Notes: generated by a model from the letters alone, not told the origin. A stretch of DNA of 64,000 bases from Sphingomonas nostoxanthinifaciens (GCF_019930585.1 NZ_CP082839.1:3034001-3098000), one strand, 5' to 3'. Shown: positions 8,960-20,959, numbered from the stretch's first letter. Numbers and translations are program-made.

Positions 8960-9034
8960 TGGTGGGCGCAGTAGGGATTGAACCTACGACCCCACCCGTG
9001 TGAAGGGTGTGCTCTACCGCTGAGCTATGCGCCC
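8960..9034 (-). tRNA. tRNA-Val, anticodon CAC
   Basis: Read on the minus strand, the 75 bases fold as a normal cloverleaf: acceptor GGGCGCA pairing with TGCGCCC, anticodon stem CACCC/GGGTG with loop TTCACAC (anticodon CAC), a TAGGTTCAATC-type T-arm and an encoded 3' CCA. It decodes GUG valine codons. A second valine tRNA with anticodon GAC lies at 47.7 kb. Confidence 0.95.
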
Positions 9035-9102
9035 CACGCAAGGCCGGGCGATTAGAACGCCCCGGCGGGCCTGTCCAGCGGAAAGGCCATCATTCGATCG
9101 CC

Positions 9103-9375
9103 TTAGCCGACGCGATCCTTCAGCGTCTTGCCGGGGCGGAATTTGGGCTGGGCGGTCGCCTTGATGCTCATCGGCTCACCGGTCCGCGGGTTGCGGCCGG
9201 TCGACGCCTTGCGCTTGGTGACCGAGAAGCTGCCGAAGCCGACCAGGCGCACTTCATGTCCACGCTCCAGCTCACGGCCGATCGTCTCCAGCATGGCTTC
9301 CACCGCCCGTGACGTATCGCTCCGCGGAAGCCCGATCGTTTCCGACACGACTCCGATCAGCTCCTGCTTGTTCAT
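9103..9375 (-). CDS. hupB: HU family DNA-binding protein
   Basis: A 90-residue histone-like nucleoid protein that bends and compacts DNA. It starts MNKQELIGVVSE and contains the family signature GFGSFSVTKRKASTGRNPRTGEP around residues 46-68, with the proline at the tip of the DNA-binding arm conserved. The ribosome-binding site AGAGGAACG precedes the ATG. It lies directly downstream of lon in the same direction; the lon-hup order is common in Proteobacteria. Whether the product is a homodimer or pairs with another HU subunit cannot be told from here. Confidence 0.96.
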   Translation of the reverse strand: MNKQELIGVVSETIGLPRSDTSRAVEAMLETIGRELERGHEVRLVGFGSFSVTKRKASTGRNPRTGEPMSIKATAQPKFRPGKTLKDRVG

Positions 9376-9421
9376 TTCGTTCCTCTGATGGGTAGGCGCG
9401 CACAGGCGCGCTGAAACGACC

Positions 9422-9451
9422 TTGTAACCCCAGGCGACAAGGCCGAGTCAA
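9422..9451 (-). promoter_or_regulatory. Candidate sigma-70 promoter for hupB
   Basis: On the minus strand a TTGACT -35 hexamer (9451-9446) and a TTACAA -10 hexamer (9427-9422) are separated by 18 bases, about 47 bases upstream of the hupB ATG. The match is moderate. It would let hupB be transcribed independently of lon. Confidence 0.4.
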
Positions 9452-9503
9452 ACGAAAGGTTGATAAGAATCAGGCCCGATCGTCGCAGATCGAGCCCGTC
9501 TCG

Positions 9504-11912
<2,409 letters not shown>

Positions 11913-12044
11913 GAAAACTCCGGGCCACTAACACGCGGCGTTGACCGCAATATGGTGCGGCAGCGAGCGGGGATCAACGTACCTTGCCCGCGGCTCGTCG
12001 CGACGTCTTTCGCCGGGTCGGCGGACCGGGCATGGGGGTGCATC

Positions 12045-12704
12045 ATGTCTCCAATCGTCCCCGCCCTCACCCCGTTCGCGCATCACGTCGCCGCCTTCTC
12101 GGCCTCGACGCTACCGTGGCTCGACATCGTCGGCATCGCGGTGTTCGCGGCATCGGGTGCGCTGGCGGCGGCGCGCGACCGGCAGACGATCGTCACGTTC
12201 GGCTTCTTCGCCGCGATCACCGGGCTTGGCGGCGGCACGGTGCGGGACGTGCTGATCGGCGCGCCGGTCTTCTGGATGCATGCATCGATGCCGCTGCTCG
12301 TCTGCCTGGTGATGACCGTGCTGGTGTGGGCGCTGCCCGAACGGCTGTGGCCACGCCGCGCGCTCGACTGGTTCGACGCGTTCGGGCTGGCAGCCTACAC
12401 CGTCTACGGCTCGGCCAAGGCGCTGGCGTGGGACATTCCGCCGCTGCCGGCGGTGGGCATGGGCGTCGTCTCGGCCTGCATGGGCGGCATCATCCGCGAC
12501 GTGGTTGCCGGCGTGCCGTCGATCCTGCTGCGACCCGAACTCTACGTCACCGCCGCCGCGGTCGCCGCCGTGCTTTACGTGACGCTCGAGACGTGGAACC
12601 TTCCCTCCTTCACCGCCGCGCTGATCGCGACCGCTGCAGGGTTCGCGCTGCGTGCGGCGGCGATCGTCAAGGGGTTGGGGCTGCCGCTCTATCGCAGCCG
12701 ATAA
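12045..12704 (+). CDS. TRIC-like trimeric intracellular cation channel family protein (UPF0126)
   Basis: A 219-residue membrane protein with six to seven hydrophobic helices. Two repeats of about 85 residues each carry the family glycine/aspartate motif: GLGGGTVRDVLIG near residue 60 and ACMGGIIRDVVAG near residue 148, followed by PSILLRPELY. This is the bacterial homologue family of TRIC potassium channels; the physiological role in bacteria is not settled. I chose the ATG at 12045; the open frame extends far upstream opposite lon, which is shadow. The next gene begins 10 bases after the stop, so the two may be cotranscribed. Confidence 0.88.
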   Translation: MSPIVPALTPFAHHVAAFSASTLPWLDIVGIAVFAASGALAAARDRQTIVTFGFFAAITGLGGGTVRDVLIGAPVFWMHASMPLLVCLVMTVLVWALPERLWPRRALDWFDAFGLAAYTVYGSAKALAWDIPPLPAVGMGVVSACMGGIIRDVVAGVPSILLRPELYVTAAAVAAVLYVTLETWNLPSFTAALIATAAGFALRAAAIVKGLGLPLYRSR

Positions 12705-12714
12705 GGGAGGACAT

Positions 12715-13902
12715 ATGCGGACGGCTTTGCTCACGATCGCGCTGCTCGCCGGCCCCGCATTGGCGGAGACGCCGCCGCAGCATGAGGCGGACGGCTACAC
12801 ACGCTATGAGCTGCTCGCGCCGGAAAGCCACAAGTTCCGCATCACCTACGAGATCACCGCCGCCACGCCCGGCGCGACCGCTTATTACAACCCGATCCGC
12901 CCCGGCAGCGCCGCGAGCGACGAGGCGGTGTTCGACCGTGCCACCGGCAAACCGCTCCGCTTCGAGGAGGTCGACGGCGACACCGCGCGGGCGGGCGGCG
13001 TGCGCGGCGCCAAGAGCGACGAGCGCTTCATCAAGGTCACGCTCGCACGCCCCGTGCCGCCCGACGGCGGCGGCGGCCGGATCGAGATCGACAAGACCTA
13101 CGAGGACGCCCCCAGCTATCATGGCGACGGCGACACGATCACCTTCGATCGTCCGCTCGGCGTCAAGAAGAATGCGGTGGTGCTGCCGGCGGGCTATGTG
13201 CTCGTATCCTGCAACTATCCGTCGCAGGTAATCCGCCAGGCCGACGGCCGCATCGCCATCGCCTTCTGGAACGTCACGCCGGCGCAGGCGCCGCTCGTGC
13301 TGACCGCACGCAAGGCGATGATCGGCACCGCCGCATCCGCGCAGCATGTCGAGGAACGCGCGCACCAGAACCGCAACATCGTTTATTATCTGAAGCCGCC
13401 GGAGACGCACGCCTTCGCGCTGACCCACGATTATACCGAGACGAAGGCCGGCACCGCGACCTACGTCAACATCGTGCGCGCCGGCAGCACCGTATCCGAG
13501 CCGTCGGCGCGCGATCTCGATACCGGCGCGACGCTCAGCTACGAACTCGTGAAGGGCGATGCGGTCAAACGTGCCGAGCCCGACGCGAAGGATATCGACG
13601 CGACCACCACCGCGGTCGTGTTCCATTATCCGCCGATCCCGCAGGGTGGCAGCCGGCGACTGCGCTTCGCCGAGACCTATACCGATCCGGTGCGCTACAC
13701 ATTGGTGGGCGACGAACTCGTCTGGCACCGCGCCTTCGGCCGTGCCGACAATGCGATCGTGCTGCCGGCGGGATGGGAGCTGACCAACAGCTCGATCCCG
13801 GCGACCGTCAGCCGCACGCCCGACAACCGCGTCCGCCTCGACTTCCTCAACCCGCGCCCCGACGAGATCGACGTGATCGTGACGGCGAGAAAGGCGGGTT
13901 AG
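12715..13902 (+). CDS. Periplasmic protein made of two tandem repeats, unknown function
   Basis: A 395-residue secreted protein behind a strong GGGAGG ribosome-binding site. Residues 1-17 are a signal peptide (MRTALLTIALLAGPALA). The rest is two copies of one domain of about 175 residues (28-202 and 221-395). Both copies share Y-x-L-x-P-E-x-H at the start, an A-T-x-Y-x-N-x-x-R-x-G-S block, a D-x-x-T-G-x-x-L block, a late V-L-P-A-G-Y/W and a closing T-A-R-K. The fold is probably beta-rich. I know no named family. It directly follows the TRIC-like channel gene with a 10-base gap, which hints at a membrane or envelope role. Confidence 0.85.
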   Translation: MRTALLTIALLAGPALAETPPQHEADGYTRYELLAPESHKFRITYEITAATPGATAYYNPIRPGSAASDEAVFDRATGKPLRFEEVDGDTARAGGVRGAKSDERFIKVTLARPVPPDGGGGRIEIDKTYEDAPSYHGDGDTITFDRPLGVKKNAVVLPAGYVLVSCNYPSQVIRQADGRIAIAFWNVTPAQAPLVLTARKAMIGTAASAQHVEERAHQNRNIVYYLKPPETHAFALTHDYTETKAGTATYVNIVRAGSTVSEPSARDLDTGATLSYELVKGDAVKRAEPDAKDIDATTTAVVFHYPPIPQGGSRRLRFAETYTDPVRYTLVGDELVWHRAFGRADNAIVLPAGWELTNSSIPATVSRTPDNRVRLDFLNPRPDEIDVIVTARKAG

Positions 13903-13915
13903 TTTCCCACGGCCC

Positions 13916-13984
13916 GTCACCCCGGCGCAGGCCGGAGTCCAGGCCCGGGCCGTGGGACTGGATCCCGGCCTGCGCCGGGATGAC
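13916..13984. repeat. Dispersed palindrome (family A): 20-bp arms ending GTCAYCCCGGCGCAGGCCGG
   Basis: An arm of about 20 bases beginning GTCACCCCGGCGCAGG (13916-13935) is repeated inverted at 13965-13984. A second pair, CCCACGGCCC (13906-13915) and GGGCCGTGGG (13947-13956), overlaps it, so alternative hairpins are possible. A diverged copy of the same element lies at 53900-53984. It sits in the space between two plus-strand genes. Confidence 0.75.
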
Positions 13985-14063
13985 GGTGCTTAAGCTGGCG
14001 CAGCTAGGAAGCGCCGACGGCCAGTGCTATAGTCGAATAACTCACCTGTAGAGGGCTTCGCCG

Positions 14064-14834
14064 ATGCGCTATGACATCTCCGGCACGGTCATGCAGACCG
14101 TCTCGATCGACCTCCAGCCCGGCGAGAGCCTCGTCAGCCAGACGCATGCGATGGCGTGGATGTCGGACGGCATCAGCATGGACACGCATACCGGCGGCGG
14201 GCTGTTCGCGGGCCTGCGCCGCGCGATGAGCGGGGGCAGCCTCTTCATCACCGAATATCGCGCCGATCGGCCCGCGCACATCGCCTTCGCGCCGCGTTTC
14301 CCCGGCACCATCCTCGCGCGTACATTGCGGGCGGGCGAATCGCTCATCTGCCGCAAGGAGACGTTCCTGTGCGCCGAGTTTTCGGTGTCGCTGGAGATCG
14401 CGCTGCAGCAGCGGCTCGGCGCCGGCCTGTTCTCGGGCGAGGGCTTCATCCTCCAGCGCGTGACCGGGCCCGGCACGGTCTTCCTCGATCTGTCGGGCGA
14501 GCTGGTCGAGAAGAATCTCGCGCCGGGCGAGCGCCTGCTGGTCCATGCCGGTCATATCGGTATCCAGGAGCCGACGGTCGCGACCGACATCCAGATGGTG
14601 CGCGGCTTCCGCAACGTGCTGTTCGGCGGCGAGGGCCTGTTCCTCGCGACGCTTACCGGCCCCGGCAAGGTGTGGCTGCAATCGATGCCGATCCTCAACC
14701 TCGCCGAGGAGATCGCCCGTCACCTGCCGTCCGATGGCGATCGGCCGCGCGGCGGGCTTGGCGCGGCGGTCGGCACGGGCGTCGCCGGCGCGACGATCGG
14801 TGGCCTGCTCGGCGGTCTGTTCAGCAACGAATGA
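14064..14834 (+). CDS. TIGR00266/AIM24 family protein
   Basis: A 256-residue protein of the AIM24 family (TIGR00266), a trimeric beta-barrel fold of unknown biochemical role. Seen here: the N-terminal LQPGESLVSQTHAMAWMS block, GGLFAGLRRAMSGGSLFITEY near residue 45-65 and repeated GPGxVxLxS/L strands (GPGTVFLDLSGELVEKN; GPGKVWLQSMPI). A glycine-rich C-terminal stretch (GGLGAAVGTGVAGATIGGLLGGLF) could insert in or associate with a membrane. The family is widespread and often near stress or envelope genes. It is transcribed alone and converges with xerC. Confidence 0.88.
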   Translation: MRYDISGTVMQTVSIDLQPGESLVSQTHAMAWMSDGISMDTHTGGGLFAGLRRAMSGGSLFITEYRADRPAHIAFAPRFPGTILARTLRAGESLICRKETFLCAEFSVSLEIALQQRLGAGLFSGEGFILQRVTGPGTVFLDLSGELVEKNLAPGERLLVHAGHIGIQEPTVATDIQMVRGFRNVLFGGEGLFLATLTGPGKVWLQSMPILNLAEEIARHLPSDGDRPRGGLGAAVGTGVAGATIGGLLGGLFSNE

Positions 14835-14835
14835 G

Positions 14836-15765
14836 TCAGCCCGCGCGCGGGTGCGCGGCGCGATAGACGTCGAGCAGATGCGCCGCATCGACGCCGGTAT
14901 AGACCTGGGTCGACGACAGGCTGGCATGGCCGAGCAGTTCCTGCAGCGAACGCAGATCGGCGCCGCGCCCCAGCAGATGGGTCGCGAAGCTGTGGCGCAG
15001 CGCGTGCGGGGTCGTGCGCTCGCCGAGGCCCAGCCGGGCGCGCGCGGCCCGCACCGCGCGGCGGATGATGTCGGCCGAGAGCGGCCCGCCCTTCGCCCCG
15101 CGGAACAGCGGCTGGTTGCGCCCCGTCGCATAGGGGCAGGCCTCGAGATAGGCCTCGATCGCCGCGCGCACCGGCGCCAGCAGCGGCACCACGCGCGTCT
15201 TGGCGCGCTTTCCGGTGACAATCAGCCGATCGCCCAGCGGCAGCGCGGCGCCGGTCAGCGCCATCGCCTCGCCGATGCGCAGGCCGCCGCCATAGAGCAG
15301 CAGCAGCACCGCTTTGTCGCGCAGGCCGATCCAGCCGTCGCGCGCTTCCTCCTCCGCATCGTCGGCGATGGCGATGGCGTCGGTGGGGCTGACCGGACGC
15401 GGCGCACCGCGCTTCACGCGCGGCCCCCGCAGACGCGGCGGAGCCGCAGCGCCTTCACCCTTTGCGACGAAAGCGAGGAAGCCGCGCAGCGCCGACAGTT
15501 CGCGCGCCGCCGAGGCATTGCCGAGCCCCTCGCCGCGTCGCGCCGCGAGGAAAGCGCGCAGTTCGGCCGCGTCGGTCGCGGTGAGCGACGGCGCATCGAC
15601 AGCGGCCGCGCGATGCTGCCCGAGAAAATGGATCAGGCGCCGTGCGGTGGCGGCATAAGCGCGGATGGTATGTTCGGAGCGGCGACGATCCTGCCGCAGA
15701 TGCGCCTCCCACGCCGCCGCATTCACGAAGGCAGGATGCGTGTCGAGGGTCAGCGCGGCGGGCAC
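14836..15765 (-). CDS. xerC: Tyrosine recombinase XerC
   Basis: Site-specific recombinase that with XerD resolves chromosome dimers at dif. About 309 residues from a GTG at 15765, which overlaps the stop of the upstream DUF484 gene by 16 bases; no ATG fits the family length. The N-terminal SAM-like domain spans about 15-105. Catalytic residues are visible: the first Arg in GGGLRIGEAMAL, Lys in VTGKRAKTR, HALRHSFATHLL (His-x-x-Arg) and the tyrosine in STQVYTGVDAAHLLDVY. The DUF484-xerC pairing is frequent in Proteobacteria and supports XerC rather than XerD. Confidence 0.9.
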   Translation of the reverse strand: MPAALTLDTHPAFVNAAAWEAHLRQDRRRSEHTIRAYAATARRLIHFLGQHRAAAVDAPSLTATDAAELRAFLAARRGEGLGNASAARELSALRGFLAFVAKGEGAAAPPRLRGPRVKRGAPRPVSPTDAIAIADDAEEEARDGWIGLRDKAVLLLLYGGGLRIGEAMALTGAALPLGDRLIVTGKRAKTRVVPLLAPVRAAIEAYLEACPYATGRNQPLFRGAKGGPLSADIIRRAVRAARARLGLGERTTPHALRHSFATHLLGRGADLRSLQELLGHASLSSTQVYTGVDAAHLLDVYRAAHPRAG

Positions 15766-16301
15766 CGCTCCAATATATGCGACATGGCCGATCCGAGAAA
15801 GCGCAGCAGCCGCGCCCCGTGCCGTCCCTCGGCCGGGGCGCCCTCGCGCTGGCCGAGCACGATCAGTCCGGTGACGGTCGGCCCGTCGAGGCGGATCAGG
15901 GCTTCGTTGCGGACGACTTCGCCCCCCGCGCCGAACAGGGGATGGCCGCGATCGACCAGCCGCAACGTGACCGGCGACAGCGTGGAGGCCATCCGCTCGA
16001 TCAGGCGCGGTTCGACATCCTTGAGGCCGCGGCGGTCGGCGCGGAAGCCGCCCGACGCATTGGCCCACGCCATCGCCACCGCATCGACGCGCAGCAGCAA
16101 AGGCCATTCGCCGGTGACGACCTGCATCAGCGTCTCGGGGGTGTCGGCGGCGAGCGCGGCAAGGACCGCTTCGTGGATCGCGGAGACGGCACCGGCATGG
16201 CCGCGCGCGAACGCGACTAAATCCTCGTTGATCTCCTCGATCTCGGCCACCCGTTTCCGGAGCGAGGCCACGGCACCCATCTCAAAGTCGATTCGCTGCA
16301 T
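15750..16301 (-). CDS. DUF484 family protein
   Basis: A 183-residue cytosolic protein with an N-terminal coiled coil (residues 1-30, LRKRVAEIEEINEDLVAFA) followed by a GAF-like region, the layout of the DUF484 family. No enzymatic motif is visible. It lies immediately upstream of and overlaps xerC. In other bacteria this family is habitually next to xerC, so a role linked to recombination or chromosome segregation is possible but unproven. The ATG at 16301 is the natural start. Confidence 0.85.
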   Translation of the reverse strand: MQRIDFEMGAVASLRKRVAEIEEINEDLVAFARGHAGAVSAIHEAVLAALAADTPETLMQVVTGEWPLLLRVDAVAMAWANASGGFRADRRGLKDVEPRLIERMASTLSPVTLRLVDRGHPLFGAGGEVVRNEALIRLDGPTVTGLIVLGQREGAPAEGRHGARLLRFLGSAMSHILERCPPR

Positions 16302-16361
16302 CAGGCGATTCTAGGCCGTTACGGTTAAGGACATTTTGCCATCACCGCGCGGGCGCGGGCT

Positions 16362-17540
<1,179 letters not shown>

Positions 17541-17605
17541 TCAAACCCGTTCGGCCGCGCCGAGCGGGGGTGCGCGGGGGCAAAGCCGGCGCTATTGCGG
17601 GCGAT

Positions 17606-18301
17606 ATGCTTCGTCAGGCCCGTCCGCTCGCCCCGCTCATCCTCGCGCTCGCGGCCGCCGCCGCGCCTGCCCAGCAGCCGCCGGCCGCCCCCGCCCCGCC
17701 GACATCGCCGCCGCTCGCGCACTCGACCGGCCCGGACATCACGGTGCAGGGCCAGACCGAGCCCGCAAGCACGGTGCCGATCTCCGGCCCGACCGATTTC
17801 ATCAGCCCGATGGGCGAACCCTTTCGTTCCGACGACAAATTGTCGGGCGCCGAACATTGGTTCCGCCACGCCGATGCCGACGGCAATGGCCGCCTGACGC
17901 TCGCCGAGTTCCGGACCGAAGGGATGCGCTTCTTCACCACGCTCGACACCGATCATGACGATGTGATCGGGCCGGCGGAAATCTCGCATTACGAGGTCGA
18001 TATCGCACCCGAGGTGACGGTGGTCTCCAGCTATGGCGACGTCACCAAGGCGAAGCAGGATTCGGACGGCAACATCACCGAGCCGCCTTATCCGACGCGG
18101 CTCGGCGCCGGCCGTTTCAGCTATCTGCCGATGCCCGAACCGATCACCTATGCCGACACCAATTTCGATCGCGGCGTGACCAAGCTGGAATTCGCCAAGG
18201 CGATCGAGATCCGGTTCAAGATGCTCGACGCCAATGGCGACGGCGCGATCACCCGGCAGGAACTGCCGAAACTCGGTTCGCCGCACGACAATTACCGCTA
18301 A
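17606..18301 (+). CDS. Secreted EF-hand domain protein
   Basis: A 231-residue exported protein. Residues 1-23 form a signal peptide (MLRQARPLAPLILALAAAAAPA) followed by a proline/alanine-rich linker to about residue 45. EF-hand type calcium loops can be read at DADGNGRLTLAEF (about 92-104), DTDHDDVIGPAEI (about 114-126) and DANGDGAITRQEL (about 212-224); a fourth, DTNFDRGVTKLEF, is weaker. It probably acts as a periplasmic calcium-binding or calcium-sensing protein. Its partner is unknown. The gene stands alone between tgt (divergent) and glk. Confidence 0.85.
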   Translation: MLRQARPLAPLILALAAAAAPAQQPPAAPAPPTSPPLAHSTGPDITVQGQTEPASTVPISGPTDFISPMGEPFRSDDKLSGAEHWFRHADADGNGRLTLAEFRTEGMRFFTTLDTDHDDVIGPAEISHYEVDIAPEVTVVSSYGDVTKAKQDSDGNITEPPYPTRLGAGRFSYLPMPEPITYADTNFDRGVTKLEFAKAIEIRFKMLDANGDGAITRQELPKLGSPHDNYR

Positions 18302-18389
18302 GGGCCGGTTACGTCGGCTGGCGCCGCGACCGCGGGCGCGCTAATCGCCCCGGCGAGGGCTGCGGCCTAGCGAACAGGAGTGACGAAGC

Positions 18390-19409
18390 ATGGCGAATTG
18401 GCGGGGCCGGGACGACGATGCGGCCGGATCGCCCGGAGTGGTCGCCGATATCGGCGGCACGAATGCCCGCTTCGCCACCGCGACCAAGGATGCGTCGGGC
18501 AAGATCACGCTGGAAAACCGCGTGACGCTGCGCACCGCCGACTTTCCGAGCTTCGAGAGCGCCTTCCAGAATTATGCCGCCGGGCTGGCGACGCCGCCGT
18601 CGGAGGGCGTGTTCGCGCTCGCCTCGCCGATCAACAGCGACGAGATCAAGCTGACCAACAATCCGTGGGTGCTGCGCCCCTCGTCGCTCGCCGGGCGGCT
18701 CGGGCTGGAGCGGGTGCGGCTGGTCAACGATTTCGAAGCGATCGCGCGCAGCATCGGCTGCCTCCAGCCCGACGAGTTCGATTCGATCACGCAGTCGCCG
18801 TTCGCACTGCCGCAGGACGGCGTCGTCAGCGTGGTCGGCCCGGGCTCGGGCCTCGGCGTAGGGTTGCTGCTGCGCCGTGGCGGCACGAGCAACATCATCG
18901 CCTGCGAGGGCGGCCATGTCGGCTTTGCCCCCGCCGACGAGATCGAGCAGCACATCCTGCGCTTCGTGCAGGGCCGCTATCCGCGCGTCTCGGCCGAGCG
19001 ACTGATCTCCGGGCCGGGGCTGGTCCACGTCTACATCGCGCTCGCCGAGCTCGATGGCCGGGCGATCGTGCCGCCGCATGCGGTGCCGCTGTGGCGCGCA
19101 GCGTTGGAAGATGGCGAGCCGCATGCCTGCGCCGCGGTCGAGCGCTGGCTGATGCTGCTCGGCGCCTTCGCCGGCGACATGGCGCTGGCGCACGGCGCGG
19201 TGGCGGTGGTGCTGGCAGGCGGCATCCTGCCGCGCTTCGAGGGCAAGATCGACCTGACCCCGATGGTCTCGCGCTTCCAGGCCAAGGGCCGGTTCGAGGC
19301 GATGATGGGCCGCATGCCGATCGGCGCGATCAAGCATCCCGAGCCGGGCCTGCTCGGTGCGGCGACGGTGCTGTTGGAAGAGCCGGCGCAGGATCGCGCG
19401 GCGGCCTGA
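18390..19409 (+). CDS. glk: Glucokinase
   Basis: Phosphorylates glucose to glucose 6-phosphate with ATP. The 339-residue protein has the N-terminal phosphate motif VVADIGGTNARFA (about 14-26) and the RLVNDFEAIARSIGCL and GPGSGLGVG motifs of the bacterial Glk family (ROK-unrelated, hexokinase fold). CEGGHVGFAP lies near residue 172. An AGGAGTGACG ribosome-binding site precedes the ATG. Together with the tal-pgi, glpX and phosphomannomutase genes it accounts for hexose phosphate metabolism in the window. It is followed by a large palindrome separating it from the convergent ATP synthase genes. Confidence 0.94.
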   Translation: MANWRGRDDDAAGSPGVVADIGGTNARFATATKDASGKITLENRVTLRTADFPSFESAFQNYAAGLATPPSEGVFALASPINSDEIKLTNNPWVLRPSSLAGRLGLERVRLVNDFEAIARSIGCLQPDEFDSITQSPFALPQDGVVSVVGPGSGLGVGLLLRRGGTSNIIACEGGHVGFAPADEIEQHILRFVQGRYPRVSAERLISGPGLVHVYIALAELDGRAIVPPHAVPLWRAALEDGEPHACAAVERWLMLLGAFAGDMALAHGAVAVVLAGGILPRFEGKIDLTPMVSRFQAKGRFEAMMGRMPIGAIKHPEPGLLGAATVLLEEPAQDRAAA

Positions 19410-19434
19410 AGGGTCCGCTTACCTTATTGCGAAT

Positions 19435-19540
19435 GTCATGCCGGACTTGTTCCGGCATCCACCGCGCGGCGGGCGACAATGTGAATGATTGAGCCGCAGC
19501 GCATGTCTGCCGGTGGACCCCGGAACAAGTCCGGGGTGAC
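19435..19540. repeat. Long palindrome between glk and atpF (family B)
   Basis: An arm of about 30 bases starting GTCATGCCGGACTTGTTCC at 19435 is matched, inverted and with a few mismatches, by the sequence ending at 19540 (CCGGAACAAGTCCGGGGTGAC). The core ATGCCGGACTTG-TCCGGCAT also occurs at 59826-59846. Both copies lie between convergent genes, where they may act as transcription barriers. Confidence 0.75.
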
Positions 19541-19591
19541 GAAGGGCCGGTAAGGTTCAGCCCTTTTTGACGGCAGTGTGAGAGCAGCGGC

Positions 19592-20143
19592 TCAGTTCAG
19601 CCGCTGGCCGAGGCCGGCGATGGTGCGATCGACCAAGGTCTTGTCGTTGCCGGCGTCGAGCTGCTCGGCGATCACGGCCGCCGCGGCGGCGGTCGCGGCA
19701 GCGGCGGCGCGGGCGCGCACCTCGGCCACGGCGGTGCGTTCGGCCGCGGTGATCTTTTCTTCGGCGAGGCGCGTGCGGCGCTCGACCAGCAATTCGCTGT
19801 CGGCTTTGGCCTTGGCGAGCAGGCTGTTGGCTTCGTCGGTCGCGCGACCGACGATCGCAGCCGCTTCGCCGTCCGCCGCCGCGGCCTTGGCCTGATATTC
19901 GGCGCGCAGCGCTTCGGCTTCGGCGCGCAGCCGCGTCGCCTCATCGAGCTGCTGGCGGATCGTCGCGATCTTCTTGTCGAGGCCGCGCGCGATCAGGCCG
20001 GGCACGCCCTTGACGAGCATGATGACCACCACGACGATCATCGACAGCGCGACCCAACCGCCGGGCGAGAGGCCCAGCGCGCTGTCCTCATGCTCCAGCT
20101 GGCCGGGATTGGCGACGGTGCTTGCGGTCAGATTATTGTTCAT
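19592..20143 (-). CDS. atpF: F0F1 ATP synthase subunit b
   Basis: Part of the peripheral stalk of ATP synthase. The 183-residue protein has one N-terminal membrane helix (about 32-50, ALSMIVVVVIMLVKGVPG) and a long charged, alanine-rich coiled coil to about residue 150. It lies 11 bases downstream of the b' gene, the usual arrangement in alphaproteobacteria and phototrophs, where b and b' form a heterodimer. I called this copy b because it is last in the order; the b and b' labels rest on position and on resemblance only. Confidence 0.9.
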   Translation of the reverse strand: MNNNLTASTVANPGQLEHEDSALGLSPGGWVALSMIVVVVIMLVKGVPGLIARGLDKKIATIRQQLDEATRLRAEAEALRAEYQAKAAAADGEAAAIVGRATDEANSLLAKAKADSELLVERRTRLAEEKITAAERTAVAEVRARAAAAATAAAAAVIAEQLDAGNDKTLVDRTIAGLGQRLN

Positions 20144-20154
20144 GGGACCGTTCC

Positions 20155-20649
20155 TCAGCCCTGCGCCATCGCGTCGGCGACCGCCGCCGCGACGCGTGCC
20201 CGATCGGCCGAAAGGCCGGCGACCCGCGTGACGATATCCTGGGCGGCGTCGATCGCGACCGCTTCGATATGGCTGATCGCCTCGACCTCAGCGGCACGCA
20301 GCGCGCGCTCGGCGTGAGCGATGCGCTGCGCGATATCGACGTCGGCCGACTTGAGCCGCAACTCGATCACCGTTCCCGCATGCGCTTTCGCGGCGAGAGC
20401 GGCGGCGTGCGCCGTGGCGCGCGCCTCCGAAAGCTTGGTCTGGTAGGTGACATCGGCCTCGTCAGCCGCGGCACGTGCCTGCTTGGCGGCGGCGAGATCG
20501 CCGCTGATGCGCGCATCGCGATCGGCGATCGTCTTCTCGATGCGCGGCAACATGGCGCGGCCGATGCCGAAATAGATCAGCGCGAACACCACCACCAGCC
20601 AGAAGAGCTGGGAGGCGTAGATGGTGGCGATCTGGTCTATCTGGGGCAT
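20155..20649 (-). CDS. atpF2: F0F1 ATP synthase subunit b'
   Basis: Second peripheral-stalk subunit, 164 residues from the ATG at 20649 (MPQIDQIATIYASQLFWLVVVFALIYF). One membrane helix (about 13-33) is followed by the coiled coil. The QIDQIATIYASQLFWLVVVF start is characteristic of alphaproteobacterial b' subunits. The gene sits between atpE and atpF in one operon. An upstream in-frame start adding nine residues is less likely because the family begins at this point. Confidence 0.92.
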   Translation of the reverse strand: MPQIDQIATIYASQLFWLVVVFALIYFGIGRAMLPRIEKTIADRDARISGDLAAAKQARAAADEADVTYQTKLSEARATAHAAALAAKAHAGTVIELRLKSADVDIAQRIAHAERALRAAEVEAISHIEAVAIDAAQDIVTRVAGLSADRARVAAAVADAMAQG

Positions 20650-20728
20650 CGGGTTTCCGCGCTGTGGCCGTAACAAATCGGGAACGTCGAGGGATGCGGA
20701 TGCACCCCCCGTTGTCCCCGAACGGCGC

Positions 20729-20959
20729 TTACTTGACGACGAACAGGATGAGGATCGCGATGACGAACGCGATCAGGCCCAGCAGCTCGGCGGCGGCGAA
20801 GCCGATGAACAGGCGGCCCTGCTGGCCGTCGGCGGCACCCGGGTTGCGCAGCGCGCCCTCGAGGAACGAGCCGAACACGTTGCCCACGCCCAGCGCGGCC
20901 ATGCCCACGCCGATTGCGGCGAGACCGGCGCCGATCACCTTGGCAGATGCGAGATCCAT
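20729..20959 (-). CDS. atpE: F0F1 ATP synthase subunit c
   Basis: Proteolipid of the rotating c-ring. The 76-residue protein is a hairpin of two membrane helices (about 10-32 and 50-74) joined by the polar loop [13 protein letters not shown], with the proton-carrying carboxylate in the second helix ([11 protein letters not shown], Glu near residue 58). It lies between atpB (33 bases upstream) and b'. The reading frame extends further upstream as an antisense/alternate-frame shadow of atpB; the ATG at 20959 is the true start by family length. Confidence 0.96.
   Translation of the reverse strand: MDLASAKVIGAGLAAIGVGMAALGVGNVFGSFLEGALRNPGAADGQQGRLFIGFAAAELLGLIAFVIAILILFVVK

Noticed and set aside
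8960..9034. tRNA gene as an integration site
   Set aside because: No integrase or direct repeat of the tRNA 3' end is seen nearby, and flanking genes are core chromosome.
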